This document shows, piece by piece, positions 9,205-18,919 of a stretch of DNA of 64,000 nucleotides; the stretch's first letter is position 1, and each line of letters opens with the position of its first letter. The notes under the pieces are model-generated. The model worked only from the letters and a program-made list of their open reading frames with translations. It was not told where the DNA came from and ran no database searches. This DNA is from Spirochaeta sp. UBA5339. Its GTDB lineage: Bacteria; Spirochaetota; Spirochaetia; DSM-2461. The position numbers and the translations under genes are program-made. The stretch is taken from assembly GCA_002408085.1 (NCBI GenBank), contig DHQL01000027.1:10488-74487 (forward strand), given 5' to 3'.

Positions 9205-9222
9205 GCCCCGCCGAAGCGGGGC
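9205..9222. terminator. hairpin, best as a minus-strand terminator
   Basis: GCCCCGC-CGAA-GCGGGGC is a perfect 7-pair stem. On the minus strand it is followed by AGTTTTATTT, but no minus gene enters from the right. On the plus strand the T run is missing, so it may end the cmoB transcript only weakly. Confidence 0.45.
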
Positions 9223-9270
9223 AAACCGACTAAATGGAACAACACAGGAGTATTCGTTGGGAGGGGAATA

Positions 9271-9297
9271 TTGATCCCATGCCGTTGCCATTATAAT
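9271..9297 (+). promoter_or_regulatory. sigma-70 type promoter for the aminopeptidase gene
   Basis: TTGATC, a 15-base spacer and a perfect TATAAT, 58 bases before the ATG at 9355. The spacer is shorter than usual, as at gltB. Confidence 0.5.
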
Positions 9298-9354
9298 CTT
9301 CGGCAGAATACCGCTGATATTAAGAAAAAGTTATAAACTTGGGAGAGTGCCGGA

Positions 9355-11136
9355 ATGGATGTACGTGAAAGAATTGAAGCCCTCAGGGGAAAGATGAAGG
9401 AGCAGGGGATGAAGGCCTATGTTGTCTACAGCTCCGATCCCCACGGCAGTGAGTATGTGTCGGACCACTGGAAGAGCAGGAGCTGGCTCAGCGGGTTTAC
9501 CGGAAGCGCGGGGACCCTTGTGGTTACCGAAAAAGAGGCGGGACTCTGGACCGACTTCAGATACTTTATTCAGGCCGCCGAAGAGCTGGAAGGCAGCGGT
9601 GTCGATCTTTATAAAATGGGAGAGCCCGGTGTGCCCGAATACCTGGAGTGGATCGTCTCCCGTCTGGGAGCGGGGGATGTTCTGGGTATGGACGGACGGA
9701 CCCTTACTCTGAAGGAGTGGGAGGATATGGCCCGCCACTTTACGGACCCCGGTATTCTTATCAACGGCGAGAGGGATCTTGCGGGAGAGATATGGACCGA
9801 CAGACCAGCTTCAGCCGGCGGTCCCGTCTGGATGCTGAGTGATGAAGAGGCCGGTGAGAGCGCCGCTTCCAAGATCGCCCGTCTCAGGGATGAACTTAGG
9901 ATGCGGAAAATCGGCGCTACCCTGATTGCCTCTCTGGACGACATTGCCTGGGTTCTTAATGTAAGGGGGAGCGATGTTCCCTATAATCCGGTAGTTCAGA
10001 GTTATCTCTATGTCTCCGGCAGTGACCTTGTCTGGTTTGTGGACCGGGCCAAGGTAGGGGGGGGGGTAAGCTCCTTTCTCGCCTCCCTTGGTCTGGAGCT
10101 TCGTCACTATGAGGAGGTTTCAGATTATATGGCCTCCCTGAGAGATCAGAGTCTCTACCTCAGTCCCGAAAGGATCAACTCCGCCGTTATGTCGGTTCTG
10201 TCAGAGACCGTACTACCCCTTAAGGGCGTGGATCTGACAACAAGAATGAAGGCTCAGAAGAACGCCGGTGAACAGTCCAGGCTCAGAAGCTGTATGGAGA
10301 AGGACGGCGCTGCCATGGTCCGCTTTATCAGATGGATCAAGGCAGCTGTTGCATCGGGTGAGAAGATCACAGAGCTGAAAGCTGCCGCGGTGCTGAGAGA
10401 TTTCCGCGCCGGACAGGAGGGCTTTCTCTCCGAGAGTTTCAGCACCATTCCCGGCTACAGGGCTCATGGTGCTCTCTGCCACTACGAGGCGGAAGAGGAA
10501 ACACAGGCCCTGCTGAAGCCGGAAAGCCTCTTTCTGGTGGACTCTGGGGGACAGTACAGAGAGGGAACTACCGATATTACCCGGACTCTCAGTCTCGGAG
10601 AGCCCTCGGTGCTGGAAAAGAGTGACTACACCCTGGTGCTCAAGGGCCATATTGCCCTCTCCCGGGCCGTCTTCCCCGAGGGGACACGGGGGTATCAGCT
10701 TGATCTGCTGGCCCGTCAGCCTCTCTGGAATGCCGGACTCAACTACGGACACGGCACAGGTCACGGAGTGGGGTACATTCTCAATGTTCACGAAGGTCCC
10801 CAGAAGATCAGTCCCCATCCCATCGACGAGGCCCTGCTCCCCGGTATGGTCAGCTCCAATGAGCCCGGAATCTACCGAGAGGGAGTTCACGGCATAAGGA
10901 TTGAGAACCTGATCCTGACAGCCGAGTGGGATGAGTGTCCCGAGGGTGCAGGATTCCTGAACTTTGAAACCCTTACCCTCTGTCCCTATGACCCCTCTCT
11001 GATCGATCTCTCCCTCCTGGACTCAGGAGAGAAGGAGTGGATCAACAACTATCACGCCATGGTGCTGGAGCGGATATCCCCTCTTTTGAATGAAGAGGAG
11101 AGAGCCTGGCTTGCGGAAGAGTGCCGTGAAATCTAA
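9355..11136 (+). CDS. Xaa-Pro aminopeptidase (M24B family)
   Basis: A 593-residue cytosolic dimetal peptidase of the long, three-domain type: two creatinase-like N-terminal domains (about 1-300), then the pita-bread catalytic domain. The five metal ligands are visible in order: Asp in LVDSGGQY, Asp in GTTDITRT, His in YGHGTGHGVG, Glu in SNEPGIY and Glu in GIRIENL. It removes N-terminal residues preceding proline. The C-terminal 60 residues (NFETLTLCPYDPSLID and after) are the usual long-form extension. The SD is GGGAG. The transporter gene starts within its last codons. Confidence 0.95.
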   Translation: MDVRERIEALRGKMKEQGMKAYVVYSSDPHGSEYVSDHWKSRSWLSGFTGSAGTLVVTEKEAGLWTDFRYFIQAAEELEGSGVDLYKMGEPGVPEYLEWIVSRLGAGDVLGMDGRTLTLKEWEDMARHFTDPGILINGERDLAGEIWTDRPASAGGPVWMLSDEEAGESAASKIARLRDELRMRKIGATLIASLDDIAWVLNVRGSDVPYNPVVQSYLYVSGSDLVWFVDRAKVGGGVSSFLASLGLELRHYEEVSDYMASLRDQSLYLSPERINSAVMSVLSETVLPLKGVDLTTRMKAQKNAGEQSRLRSCMEKDGAAMVRFIRWIKAAVASGEKITELKAAAVLRDFRAGQEGFLSESFSTIPGYRAHGALCHYEAEEETQALLKPESLFLVDSGGQYREGTTDITRTLSLGEPSVLEKSDYTLVLKGHIALSRAVFPEGTRGYQLDLLARQPLWNAGLNYGHGTGHGVGYILNVHEGPQKISPHPIDEALLPGMVSSNEPGIYREGVHGIRIENLILTAEWDECPEGAGFLNFETLTLCPYDPSLIDLSLLDSGEKEWINNYHAMVLERISPLLNEEERAWLAEECREI

Positions 11137-12037
11137 GAGTTCCCGTCTGCTGGCTGTGTTCGCCTGCTTTCTCTGGTCCACCGCCTTTATGGGAGTAAAG
11201 ACGGGGCTGGACTCCATGCCTCCCATGCTCTTTGCGGGGGTAAGGTTCACTCTGGCCGGACTTGCGGTGGCCCTCTTCTACAGGAAGCCCGGCAAGATCC
11301 GTCAGCTGAAGAGCCACTGGAGGCAGCTGCTTCTGGTGGGCTTCTTTCAGACCTTCAGTCTCTACGCCCTCTTTTTCTACTCTCTGACCATGATGAGGGC
11401 CTCCACCGGGGCCATTGTCAACGGAATCGGGCCCATGGTTGTTGCCCTGGGGGCTCACTTCTTTCTGCCCGGAAGCAGGCTGAGGGTCAGGCAGTTTCTC
11501 TGTCTGGTTCTCGGAGCGGCCGGTGTGGTTCTTGTGGCCGTATCCGGCACAGCTTCGGGCAGCGCTGAGCCCGAGTATGCCGGGATACTGCTCATGTTTA
11601 TGAGCCTGCTGGTGGGGGCTACTGCCAGCATCCTTGTGGCGAAATCCTCAAGTGATCTGGATCCCTTTCTTCTCAATGCGGGGCAGCTGACGGCAGGGGG
11701 GCTGGGGCTTCTTCTCTTTGCCCTTATTCTGGGGGACAGGCCCTATGATGGTATTCAGGTGTTTCACTTCTCTCTGGCTCTTGGCTGGCTTGTCTTTGTC
11801 AGTGCCGCCGCATTCTCCATCTGGTATTACCTGCTGAAAGTCAGAAAGGAGGCCCTCTCCTCAATGGCCGTATGGCGCTTTCTGATACCGGTCTCCGGGG
11901 CAGCCCTGAGCTGGATTTTTATGGCCGATGACAGCCCGGATCTTCTGTCGGCGGCTGGTATGGCCCTGACTGGTTTTTCAATCTATCAGTTCTACAGGGT
12001 TCCTGAAGGGAGAAAGGAGACTGTGGGGGAGTCCTGA
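11126..12037 (+). CDS. EamA/DMT-family transporter
   Basis: A membrane protein of about 303 residues with ten hydrophobic helices in two EamA repeats (first from FACFLWSTAFMGVK; second from LLMFMSLLVGATASILVA). Drug/metabolite transporters of this superfamily export small metabolites or amino acids; the substrate cannot be read from sequence. I choose GTG 11126, preceded by GGAAGAG and giving a short basic N-terminus. An ATG at 11090 is also in frame but has no SD. It overlaps the peptidase gene by 11 bases, so it is cotranslated. Confidence 0.85.
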   Translation: MKSKSSRLLAVFACFLWSTAFMGVKTGLDSMPPMLFAGVRFTLAGLAVALFYRKPGKIRQLKSHWRQLLLVGFFQTFSLYALFFYSLTMMRASTGAIVNGIGPMVVALGAHFFLPGSRLRVRQFLCLVLGAAGVVLVAVSGTASGSAEPEYAGILLMFMSLLVGATASILVAKSSSDLDPFLLNAGQLTAGGLGLLLFALILGDRPYDGIQVFHFSLALGWLVFVSAAAFSIWYYLLKVRKEALSSMAVWRFLIPVSGAALSWIFMADDSPDLLSAAGMALTGFSIYQFYRVPEGRKETVGES

Positions 12038-12147
12038 TTCCCTCTGCTTCTGCCTTTCCGGACAGGCCTGCGTCCGGCAGTTGTTTCTGATAAAAATACT
12101 ATTATAGTCAAAGTTGCCATATAAATTTTTATCGAGTTTTAATTTCC

Positions 12148-12180
12148 AACCGTCCTGCATTCTGCGGGACGGTTTTCCTT
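12148..12180 (+). terminator. Rho-independent terminator after the EamA gene
   Basis: A 10-pair stem AACCGTCCTG / CGGGACGGTT (one G-T pair) followed by TTCCTTTT. Confidence 0.75.
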
Positions 12181-12216
12181 TTATAAGGTGTTTTTCCCGC
12201 CTCACTTCACGCAGTC

Positions 12217-12243
12217 TTGACAGTCTCTACGTTTTTGTATAAT
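12217..12243 (+). promoter_or_regulatory. consensus sigma-70 promoter of gltBD
   Basis: Perfect TTGACA (12217-12222) and TATAAT (12238-12243) boxes with a short 15-base spacer. The predicted start of transcription falls inside the palindrome at 12250-12263. Confidence 0.7.
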
Positions 12244-12249
12244 TTTTAT

Positions 12250-12263
12250 GGCAACACGTTGCC
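12250..12263. promoter_or_regulatory. candidate operator at the gltBD transcription start
   Basis: GGCAAC-AC-GTTGCC, a perfect 6-base inverted repeat, starts 7 bases after the -10 box, where a repressor would block initiation. The regulator is unknown. Confidence 0.45.
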
Positions 12264-12304
12264 GTAAAAACTGTTGAAGTGTCCGGCTGTGAAGGAGAAT
12301 GTCT

Positions 12305-15300
12305 ATGTTGAAGAAAAGGGGTCTCTATGATCCGGCCTATGAACATGATGCCTGCGGTGTCGGTTTTGTTGCCAGAATCGATGGAGTAAGAACCCATAAG
12401 ATTGTTGAAGAGGGTGTTCAGATCCTCTGTAACCTGGAGCACCGCGGAGCTGTCGGCGGTGATATGAAGACCGGTGACGGAGCGGGTATGCTCCTCCAGA
12501 TACCCCACGATTTTTTCAAAAGGGTTCTCCCCTTCTCACTCCCCGAAGAGGGCAGCTACGGTGCGGGGATGATCTTCCTTCCCGCCAACCCCAAGCAGGC
12601 CGCCGAAGCCGTGGCCATGACCGAGCAGGTTATCGCCACCGAGGGCGGAACTCTTCTGGGTTGGAGAGAGGTACCCGTAGATCCCGAATGCCTGGGTGAA
12701 CTGGCCCGCCGGGTTATGCCCTCTTTCAAGCAGGTCTTTGTCTCCTTTGATGGACTGACAGGCGAAAAGCTTGAAACAAAACTCTTTGTACTGAGAAAGT
12801 GTCTTGAGAATGCAGCAGCCGCAAAGGGAATGGAGATTGACGACTACTATCTTCCCTCCCTCTCTTCCAAGACAATGGTCTACAAGGGAATGTTTGTTGC
12901 ACCCCAGTTTGTAACCTTTTACCCCGACCTTGCCGAAGAGGACTTCGTTTCCGCCATGGCTCTGGTTCACCAGAGATACTCCACCAACACCTTTCCCTCA
13001 TGGCCTTTGGCGCAGCCCTTCCGCTACATTGCCCACAACGGTGAGATCAACACCCTAAGAAGAAATAAGAACAATATGAAGGCCAGAGAGACCTCTCTCT
13101 CCTCTGAAGAGTTCGGCAATGACCTCCAGAAGATGTACCCCATCGTTCAGGAGGGAGGTTCCGACTCCGCAGCCTTCGATAACGTATTCGAGCTGGTTTC
13201 AAGGGGCGGACGCTCCATGGAGCACTCCATGATGATGATGGTTCCCGAAGCCTTCGGTACCAAATACCACATCTCCGAAGACAAGAGAGCCTTCTTTGAG
13301 TATCACGCGGCCATTATGGAGCCCTGGGACGGTCCCGCGGCCCTGGTATACACCGACGGATACAAGATAGGAGCCACACTGGACAGAAACGGTCTCAGAC
13401 CAGGACGCTACTCCATCACCAAGAGCGGCAAGGTTGTTCTGGCTTCAGAGGCCGGTGTTATCGATATCGCCCCCGAGGATATCCTTGAAAACGGAAGACT
13501 CGAGCCGGGTAAGATGTTCCTGGTTGACCTGAAACAGCACAGAATCATCCGTGATAATGAGATCAAGAGTATTATCAGCCGTCAGAAGCCCTACAGAAGA
13601 TGGCTCAGCGAGCAGAAGATAGAGATGAAGGGACTCCACGGTGCTCCCCGTAAGATCAAACACGATCCCGAGACCCTCCTTGAGAGAATGAAGTCCTTCG
13701 GCTACTCCTTTGAGGATGTTCAGAAGGTCATCGGACCCATGGCTACAAACAGCCAGGAGCCCATCGGCTCCATGGGTAACGACAGTCCCCTGGCGGTTCT
13801 CTCCGAGAAACCCCAGCTCCTCTACGAGTACTTCAAGCAGCTCTTCGCTCAGGTAACCAACCCTCCCATCGATCCCTACAGAGAGCACCTTGTTATGTCT
13901 CTCATGAGTTTTGTGGGAAGAGAGCGGAACCTCCTCAAGGAGACCCCCGAGCACTGCCGTCAGCTGAAGCTGACACACCCCGTACTGACCAACGACGATA
14001 TCAAGAGCCTGAAGTCCGTAGACCTGGATGACTTCAAGGTCGCCACTGTTCCCATGATCTTCGAAGTAACAGAGAAAGAGGGACAGCTGGAAGCAGCCCT
14101 GGACAAGCTCTGCAGCGATGTTGAGGCGCAGATCGATCAGGGTAACTCCCTGATTATCCTTTCCGACAGGGGAGTGGACGAGAGAAACGCGGCGGTTCCC
14201 GCCCTTCTGGCCATCAGTGCCGTTCACCACTACCTGGTACGCCAGGGCAAGAGACATCTGGCCGGTCTTATCATCGAGTCCGGAGAGGTCCGGTCTGTAC
14301 ACCACTTTGCCACCCTGATCGGTTACGGTGCCAGCGGTGTAAACCCCTACCTTGTATTTGAAGCACTTTCAGATCTGAAAGAGCGCGGCTACCTGGGTGA
14401 TGATCTGACACTGCCTCAGGCCATTGAGCACTACATTACAGCCGTCAAGAAGGGACTCCTCAAGGTAATGTCCAAGATGGGTGTTTCCACAATAAGAAGC
14501 TACAGAGGTTCACAGATCTATGAAGCCATCGGTCTTTCCGAGTCCTTTGTAGAGAAGTACTTCTCAGGAACCGCCTCAAGAGTCGGCGGTATCGATATCA
14601 AGGTTCTTGAACACGATGTTCTTGCCCGGCACAGAAAGGCCTGGGAAGAGAATGACGTATACAGCCACCGCCTTGTCTCCGGAGGCGAGTTTGCCAGCAG
14701 AAAGAATGCCGACAAGCACCTTTTCTCTGCAGAGGCAGTTGTGGATATGCAGAAAGCCGTCAGAACCGGCGACTACGCCACATTCAAGAAGTACTCCCAG
14801 GGCATCAACGATATCAGCAGCAACCTGAACACCCTGCGCGGCCTGTTCAAGTTCAAACCCGGCAAGTCCGTTCCCATTGAAGAAGTTGAAGCCGCTTCGG
14901 AAATCGTCAAGCGCTTTGTCTCCTCCGCCATGTCCTTCGGTTCCATGAGTAAGGAAGTTCATGAGACCATGGCCATCGCCATGAACGGTCTGGGCGCTAA
15001 CAGCAACTCCGGTGAGGGTGGTGAAGACATGGCCCGCTACTCGGTAAGAGAGAACGGTGATAACCCCAGAAGTAATATCAAGCAGATCGCCTCGGGACGT
15101 TTCGGTGTGGACAGCCCCTACCTCTGCAACTGTAACGAGCTGCAGATCAAGATGGCCCAGGGAGCCAAGCCCGGTGAGGGCGGACAGCTTCCCGGACACA
15201 AGGTTAACGAGGTCGTTGCCCGGGTTAGGCACTCTACTCCCGGTGTAATGCTGATCTCACCTCCCCCCCATCACGATATCTACTCCATCGAGGACCTGTC

Positions 15301-16831
15301 GCAGCTGATCTTCGACCTTAAGAACGCCAACCCCAAGGCCCGTGTTTCTGTAAAGCTGGTTTCCGAAGTGGGAGTCGGTACGGTAGCCGCCGGTGTTGCC
15401 AAGGGTAAGGCCGACATGGTTCTGATCTCCGGCGGAGACGGAGGAACCGGTGCATCACCCCTGTCCTCCATCAAACATGCAGGATCAGCCTGGGAGATCG
15501 GACTGGCCGAAACACAGCAGGTACTGGTTATGAACAAGCTGCGGTCCAGGATCCGCATCCAGTGCGACGGTCAGATGAAGACCGGACGTGACGTTGTTAT
15601 TGCCGCTCTCCTGGGTGCCGAAGAGTTCGGTTTCGGTACCGCCTCTCTCGTCTCCCTGGGATGTGTGATGATGAGAAAGTGTCACACCAACGCCTGTCCC
15701 GTGGGAATCGCCACACAGGACCCCGAACTGAGGAAGAGATTTGCCGGTAAGCCCGAGCACCTGAGAAACTTTATGACCTTTATCGCTGAAGAGGTCAGAG
15801 AGTATATGGCTGAACTGGGATTCAGAACCTTCGACGAGATGGTCGGACATGTTGAACGCCTCGAGGTGAACGACGCCATCGACCACTTCAAGACAAAGGG
15901 TCTGGACTTCTCCAAGGTTCTTATGGCCCCCGATACATCAGGCGGAGAGTCCCTCTACTGCACAAGCAGTCAGGACCATGACTTCTCACTCTCCCTGGAC
16001 CAGGGAATGATCGAGAAGGCGAAGGACGCCATTGAGAACAGGAAGCCCGTTGTTATCGAGCAGCCCATCAAGAACTGCAACAGAACAGTGGGTGCCACAC
16101 TGAGTTACGAAGTTACTTCCCGCTACGGCGCCGAAGGACTTGCGGATGACACCATCCATGTAAACCTCAAAGGATCTGCGGGTCAGAGCTTTGGAGCCTT
16201 CCTTACAAAGGGAATTACCTTTGAGCTGGAAGGGGAGAGCAACGACTACCTGGGTAAGGGACTTTCCGGTGGACGGATTATCCTCTATCCCCATGCCGGT
16301 TCAACCTTTTCGGGATACAGAAACATCATTACCGGTAACGTAAACCTCTTCGGAGCAACCGGCGGTGAAGTCTTTATCAACGGTAAGGCCGGTGAGCGTT
16401 TCGCCGTAAGAAACTCCGGTGCCATCGCGGTTGTCGAAGGTGTGGGAGACCACGGCTGTGAATACATGACCGGTGGTAGAGTCATTATTCTGGGTAAAAC
16501 CGGTGTGAACTTCGCAGCGGGAATGTCCGGAGGTGTGGCTTATGTCTACGACGAGACACAGCTCTTCGATACAAGATGTAACCTGGAAATGGTCGATATT
16601 GAGCCTGTTGTTGATGCAGAGGATATCGAGTTCCTCAAGACCATGATCGGACGTCATATAGAGTACACCGACTCAAAGCAGGGAAAACTGCTTCTCGAGT
16701 CCTGGGAAGAGTCTCTTCCCAACTTTGTAAAGGTTATGCCCCTTGACTACAGAAAAGCTCTCGAGCGGATCAAGGAGCAGGAGACCAAAGAAACTGATGA
16801 AACAGCTATTACCGAGGAGGTATATGCGTAA
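12305..16831 (+). CDS. gltB: glutamate synthase (NADPH) large subunit GltB
   Basis: About 1508 residues, the usual size. The class II amidotransferase domain opens with EHDACGVGF; Cys17 would become the N-terminal nucleophile after removal of a 16-residue propeptide. The central and FMN domains follow (SGEGGEDMARY, QGAKPGEGGQLPGHK, SGGDGGTGASPLSSIKH), with the 3Fe-4S cysteines in CVMMRKCHTNACPVG and the C-terminal GXGXG beta helix (about 1260-1480). The enzyme converts glutamine and 2-oxoglutarate to two glutamates. The ATG at 12305 is 7 bases from GAAGGAG; the ATG at 12299 is too close to it. gltD overlaps the stop (TAATG). Confidence 0.97.
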   Translation: MLKKRGLYDPAYEHDACGVGFVARIDGVRTHKIVEEGVQILCNLEHRGAVGGDMKTGDGAGMLLQIPHDFFKRVLPFSLPEEGSYGAGMIFLPANPKQAAEAVAMTEQVIATEGGTLLGWREVPVDPECLGELARRVMPSFKQVFVSFDGLTGEKLETKLFVLRKCLENAAAAKGMEIDDYYLPSLSSKTMVYKGMFVAPQFVTFYPDLAEEDFVSAMALVHQRYSTNTFPSWPLAQPFRYIAHNGEINTLRRNKNNMKARETSLSSEEFGNDLQKMYPIVQEGGSDSAAFDNVFELVSRGGRSMEHSMMMMVPEAFGTKYHISEDKRAFFEYHAAIMEPWDGPAALVYTDGYKIGATLDRNGLRPGRYSITKSGKVVLASEAGVIDIAPEDILENGRLEPGKMFLVDLKQHRIIRDNEIKSIISRQKPYRRWLSEQKIEMKGLHGAPRKIKHDPETLLERMKSFGYSFEDVQKVIGPMATNSQEPIGSMGNDSPLAVLSEKPQLLYEYFKQLFAQVTNPPIDPYREHLVMSLMSFVGRERNLLKETPEHCRQLKLTHPVLTNDDIKSLKSVDLDDFKVATVPMIFEVTEKEGQLEAALDKLCSDVEAQIDQGNSLIILSDRGVDERNAAVPALLAISAVHHYLVRQGKRHLAGLIIESGEVRSVHHFATLIGYGASGVNPYLVFEALSDLKERGYLGDDLTLPQAIEHYITAVKKGLLKVMSKMGVSTIRSYRGSQIYEAIGLSESFVEKYFSGTASRVGGIDIKVLEHDVLARHRKAWEENDVYSHRLVSGGEFASRKNADKHLFSAEAVVDMQKAVRTGDYATFKKYSQGINDISSNLNTLRGLFKFKPGKSVPIEEVEAASEIVKRFVSSAMSFGSMSKEVHETMAIAMNGLGANSNSGEGGEDMARYSVRENGDNPRSNIKQIASGRFGVDSPYLCNCNELQIKMAQGAKPGEGGQLPGHKVNEVVARVRHSTPGVMLISPPPHHDIYSIEDLSQLIFDLKNANPKARVSVKLVSEVGVGTVAAGVAKGKADMVLISGGDGGTGASPLSSIKHAGSAWEIGLAETQQVLVMNKLRSRIRIQCDGQMKTGRDVVIAALLGAEEFGFGTASLVSLGCVMMRKCHTNACPVGIATQDPELRKRFAGKPEHLRNFMTFIAEEVREYMAELGFRTFDEMVGHVERLEVNDAIDHFKTKGLDFSKVLMAPDTSGGESLYCTSSQDHDFSLSLDQGMIEKAKDAIENRKPVVIEQPIKNCNRTVGATLSYEVTSRYGAEGLADDTIHVNLKGSAGQSFGAFLTKGITFELEGESNDYLGKGLSGGRIILYPHAGSTFSGYRNIITGNVNLFGATGGEVFINGKAGERFAVRNSGAIAVVEGVGDHGCEYMTGGRVIILGKTGVNFAAGMSGGVAYVYDETQLFDTRCNLEMVDIEPVVDAEDIEFLKTMIGRHIEYTDSKQGKLLLESWEESLPNFVKVMPLDYRKALERIKEQETKETDETAITEEVYA

Positions 16832-18255
16832 TGGGTAAGGTTCTCGGATTTGTTGAATATGACAGGACTGACTTCAAGTACCGTCCTGTAGAAGATAGAC
16901 TGAAGGATTACAAGGAAGTGATGATTCCCACACCCGTGGAATCACTGAAGGATCAGGGCGCCCGCTGTATGGACTGCGGAACCCCCTTTTGCCATAACCT
17001 GGGCTGTCCCATCACCAACCTCATCCCCGAGTGGAATGATGCGGTGTACAGAGGGCAGTGGAAAGAGGCCTTCGAGCGTCTTGAAATTACCAATAACTTT
17101 CCCGAGGTGACAGGCCGTGTCTGTCCAGCACCCTGCGAGACCTCCTGTACCCTGAGCATCAACGATGCTCCTGTTACCATCAAGCAGATGGAGCTGGGAA
17201 TCATCGAGAAAGCCTGGTCTGCGGGTTGGGTGAAACCCCTTCCTCCGAAGTTTGAAACCGGCAAGAGCGTTGCGGTTGTGGGAAGCGGACCCGCCGGTAT
17301 GGCTGCCAGCCAGCAGCTGCGCCGCATGGGCCATCAGGTCACTCTCTTTGAAAAGAGCGAAAAGATCGGTGGCCTCCTGCGCTATGGAATCCCCGACTTC
17401 AAGCTGGACAAGGGTGTTCTTGACAGAAGAATCGAGCAGATGAAGGCCGAAGGAGTGAACTTTGAGACCGGTGTAGCCATCGGTGAGGACCTCTCCATCC
17501 GCTATCTTCAGAACAAGTTCGATGCCGTACTGATTACCATGGGCGCCGGTGCTCCCAGAAACCTTCCCGTACCCGGAAGAGAGCTTGATGGCGTACACTT
17601 CGCCATGGAGTATCTGAGTCAGTCCAATAAGAATGTCTCAGGTGAGATCTATGACGATGCCGTTATCAACGCCAAGGGTAAGACTGTTCTTGTAATCGGC
17701 GGTGGAGACACCGGTTCCGACTGTGTGGGAACAGCTAACAGACAGGGAGCCAAGAAGGTATATCAGGTTGAGATCATGCCCAAGCCTCTGGAGTGGAAGG
17801 AACCTTATAACCCCAACTGGCCCGACTGGCCCGCTATTCTGAGGACCTCCTCCTCCCACAACGAAGGCTGTGAGAGGGACTGGAATGTGACCACACTGAA
17901 GTTTGAAGGAAAGAACGGCAAACTCAAGGGCGGAAGCTTCCAGAAGGTTGAGTGGAAGGCTGATCCCGCCGGCGGACGTCCCCAGATGGTTCCCGTAGAG
18001 GGAAGCGAGTTTGACCTGAAGGTTGACCTGGTCTTCCTGGCCATGGGATTCGTCCATGTTGAGCACAACCGGATCATCACAGATCTGAACCTTGAGCTCG
18101 ACGGAAGAGGCAATATCAAAACCGACGGCAACTACGGCACATCCATTGACGGCGTATTCGCCGCAGGTGACGCCGAGACCGGAGCCTCCCTTGTGGTAAG
18201 GGCTCTGGGTCACGGAAGAAAGGCCGCCGAGGCCGTTGATGCCTATTTGAATTAA
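16831..18255 (+). CDS. gltD: glutamate synthase small subunit GltD
   Basis: A 474-residue FAD/NADPH-binding partner of GltB that feeds electrons to it. The N-terminal cysteine region binds 4Fe-4S clusters (ARCMDCGTPFCHNLGCP, VCPAPCETSC). The FAD Rossmann motif is VVGSGPAGMAAS (about residue 147), the NADPH motif VIGGGDTGSDC (about 288), and the closing GVFAAGDAETGASLVVRA is family-typical. Its start codon shares a base with the gltB stop, behind GAGGAGG, so subunits are made together. A strong terminator follows. Confidence 0.97.
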   Translation: MGKVLGFVEYDRTDFKYRPVEDRLKDYKEVMIPTPVESLKDQGARCMDCGTPFCHNLGCPITNLIPEWNDAVYRGQWKEAFERLEITNNFPEVTGRVCPAPCETSCTLSINDAPVTIKQMELGIIEKAWSAGWVKPLPPKFETGKSVAVVGSGPAGMAASQQLRRMGHQVTLFEKSEKIGGLLRYGIPDFKLDKGVLDRRIEQMKAEGVNFETGVAIGEDLSIRYLQNKFDAVLITMGAGAPRNLPVPGRELDGVHFAMEYLSQSNKNVSGEIYDDAVINAKGKTVLVIGGGDTGSDCVGTANRQGAKKVYQVEIMPKPLEWKEPYNPNWPDWPAILRTSSSHNEGCERDWNVTTLKFEGKNGKLKGGSFQKVEWKADPAGGRPQMVPVEGSEFDLKVDLVFLAMGFVHVEHNRIITDLNLELDGRGNIKTDGNYGTSIDGVFAAGDAETGASLVVRALGHGRKAAEAVDAYLN

Positions 18256-18285
18256 GAACATATCGAAAGTAAAATGAAAATATCG

Positions 18286-18320
18286 GGGGCCCCCTTGTGG
18301 AGAGGGGGCCCCTTTTTCTT
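18286..18320 (+). terminator. Rho-independent terminator of gltBD
   Basis: A perfect 10-pair stem GGGGCCCCCT / AGGGGGCCCC followed by TTTTT. Confidence 0.9.
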
Positions 18321-18452
18321 TGCCCTGCGAAGCTGGCCGGCATTCGGTGGGGCGGGTAACTGGCATGCCCTTTTATACCAAACGGTCTATTCTTCTTATA
18401 CTCATATTCACCGACAATGATGTATCAACGATGAAAATCAAGGAGAATAGAA

Positions 18453-18713
18453 ATGTACGAGCTAAAGGAAGCCACCTGCGACTGCTGCCGGACGGTATAC
18501 AGAGCGATCAGTAGAAGACATTACTGTGCTCATTGCGATAAATACTACTATGTCTGCAGCCGGTGTAATGAAAATCATCCCTCCTGTCCCATGTGCGGCG
18601 TACCCCTGAAACGCAAGTCCGCTCCCCTGAGCATGATGAAGGAAGAGCTTGGAATTGCAGAGTCCCTGAGGATTCACAATCTGCGAAAGCAGCGTTATTT
18701 CGGAAATCAGTGA
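18453..18713 (+). CDS. small zinc-ribbon-like protein
   Basis: An 86-residue protein with four Cys pairs: CDCC near residue 10, then C25-x2-C28, C35-x2-C38 and C45-x2-C48, enough for two zinc sites in one compact ribbon. The remaining 38 residues are basic and helical. I do not recognise a named family. It is a separate single-gene unit: AAGGAG precedes the ATG, a TATACT -10-like box lies at 18397-18402, and a strong terminator follows the stop. It may be a small DNA- or RNA-binding regulator, but nothing in the context proves this. Confidence 0.8.
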   Translation: MYELKEATCDCCRTVYRAISRRHYCAHCDKYYYVCSRCNENHPSCPMCGVPLKRKSAPLSMMKEELGIAESLRIHNLRKQRYFGNQ

Positions 18714-18745
18714 AGATAACTTCGCTACTTCATAATATGCACCAA

Positions 18746-18778
18746 AGGCTGTCCCTTCTCCCGGGACAGCCTTTTTTT
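18746..18778 (+). terminator. Rho-independent terminator of the zinc-ribbon gene
   Basis: A perfect 10-pair stem AGGCTGTCCC / GGGACAGCCT with a T run. Confidence 0.9.
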
Positions 18779-18919
18779 CGGAAAATCAGGGAGCTTGCTG
18801 GCGGTTCTCCCGGGGGGCTAAGCGGCCGGGGGCTGCCTCCTGGAGCCTTTCAGTATATTTTTTCAGGGATTATACAGGGCTTTTTCAGTTAATAAACATC
18901 TGATCCGATAAATAGATGT

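Larger units (their letters stand above)
9009..9354. other. intergenic region between cmoB and the aminopeptidase gene
   Basis: 346 bases with no convincing gene. They hold a GC-rich hairpin at 9205-9222, imperfect direct repeats (GATGGTTGTACCGGATG and GTATCGGATGGTT at about 9161-9192), and a near-consensus promoter TTGATC (9271) and TATAAT (9292) with a 15-base spacer that should serve the aminopeptidase gene. Confidence 0.5.

Noticed and set aside
8460..9245. A 261-codon minus frame covering the gap after cmoB.
   Set aside because: Two thirds of it is antisense to cmoB and the rest is intergenic with a hairpin; no SD or domain.
13445..14305. A 286-codon frame antisense to gltB.
   Set aside because: It lies wholly inside gltB, which is complete and well conserved, and shows no domain.
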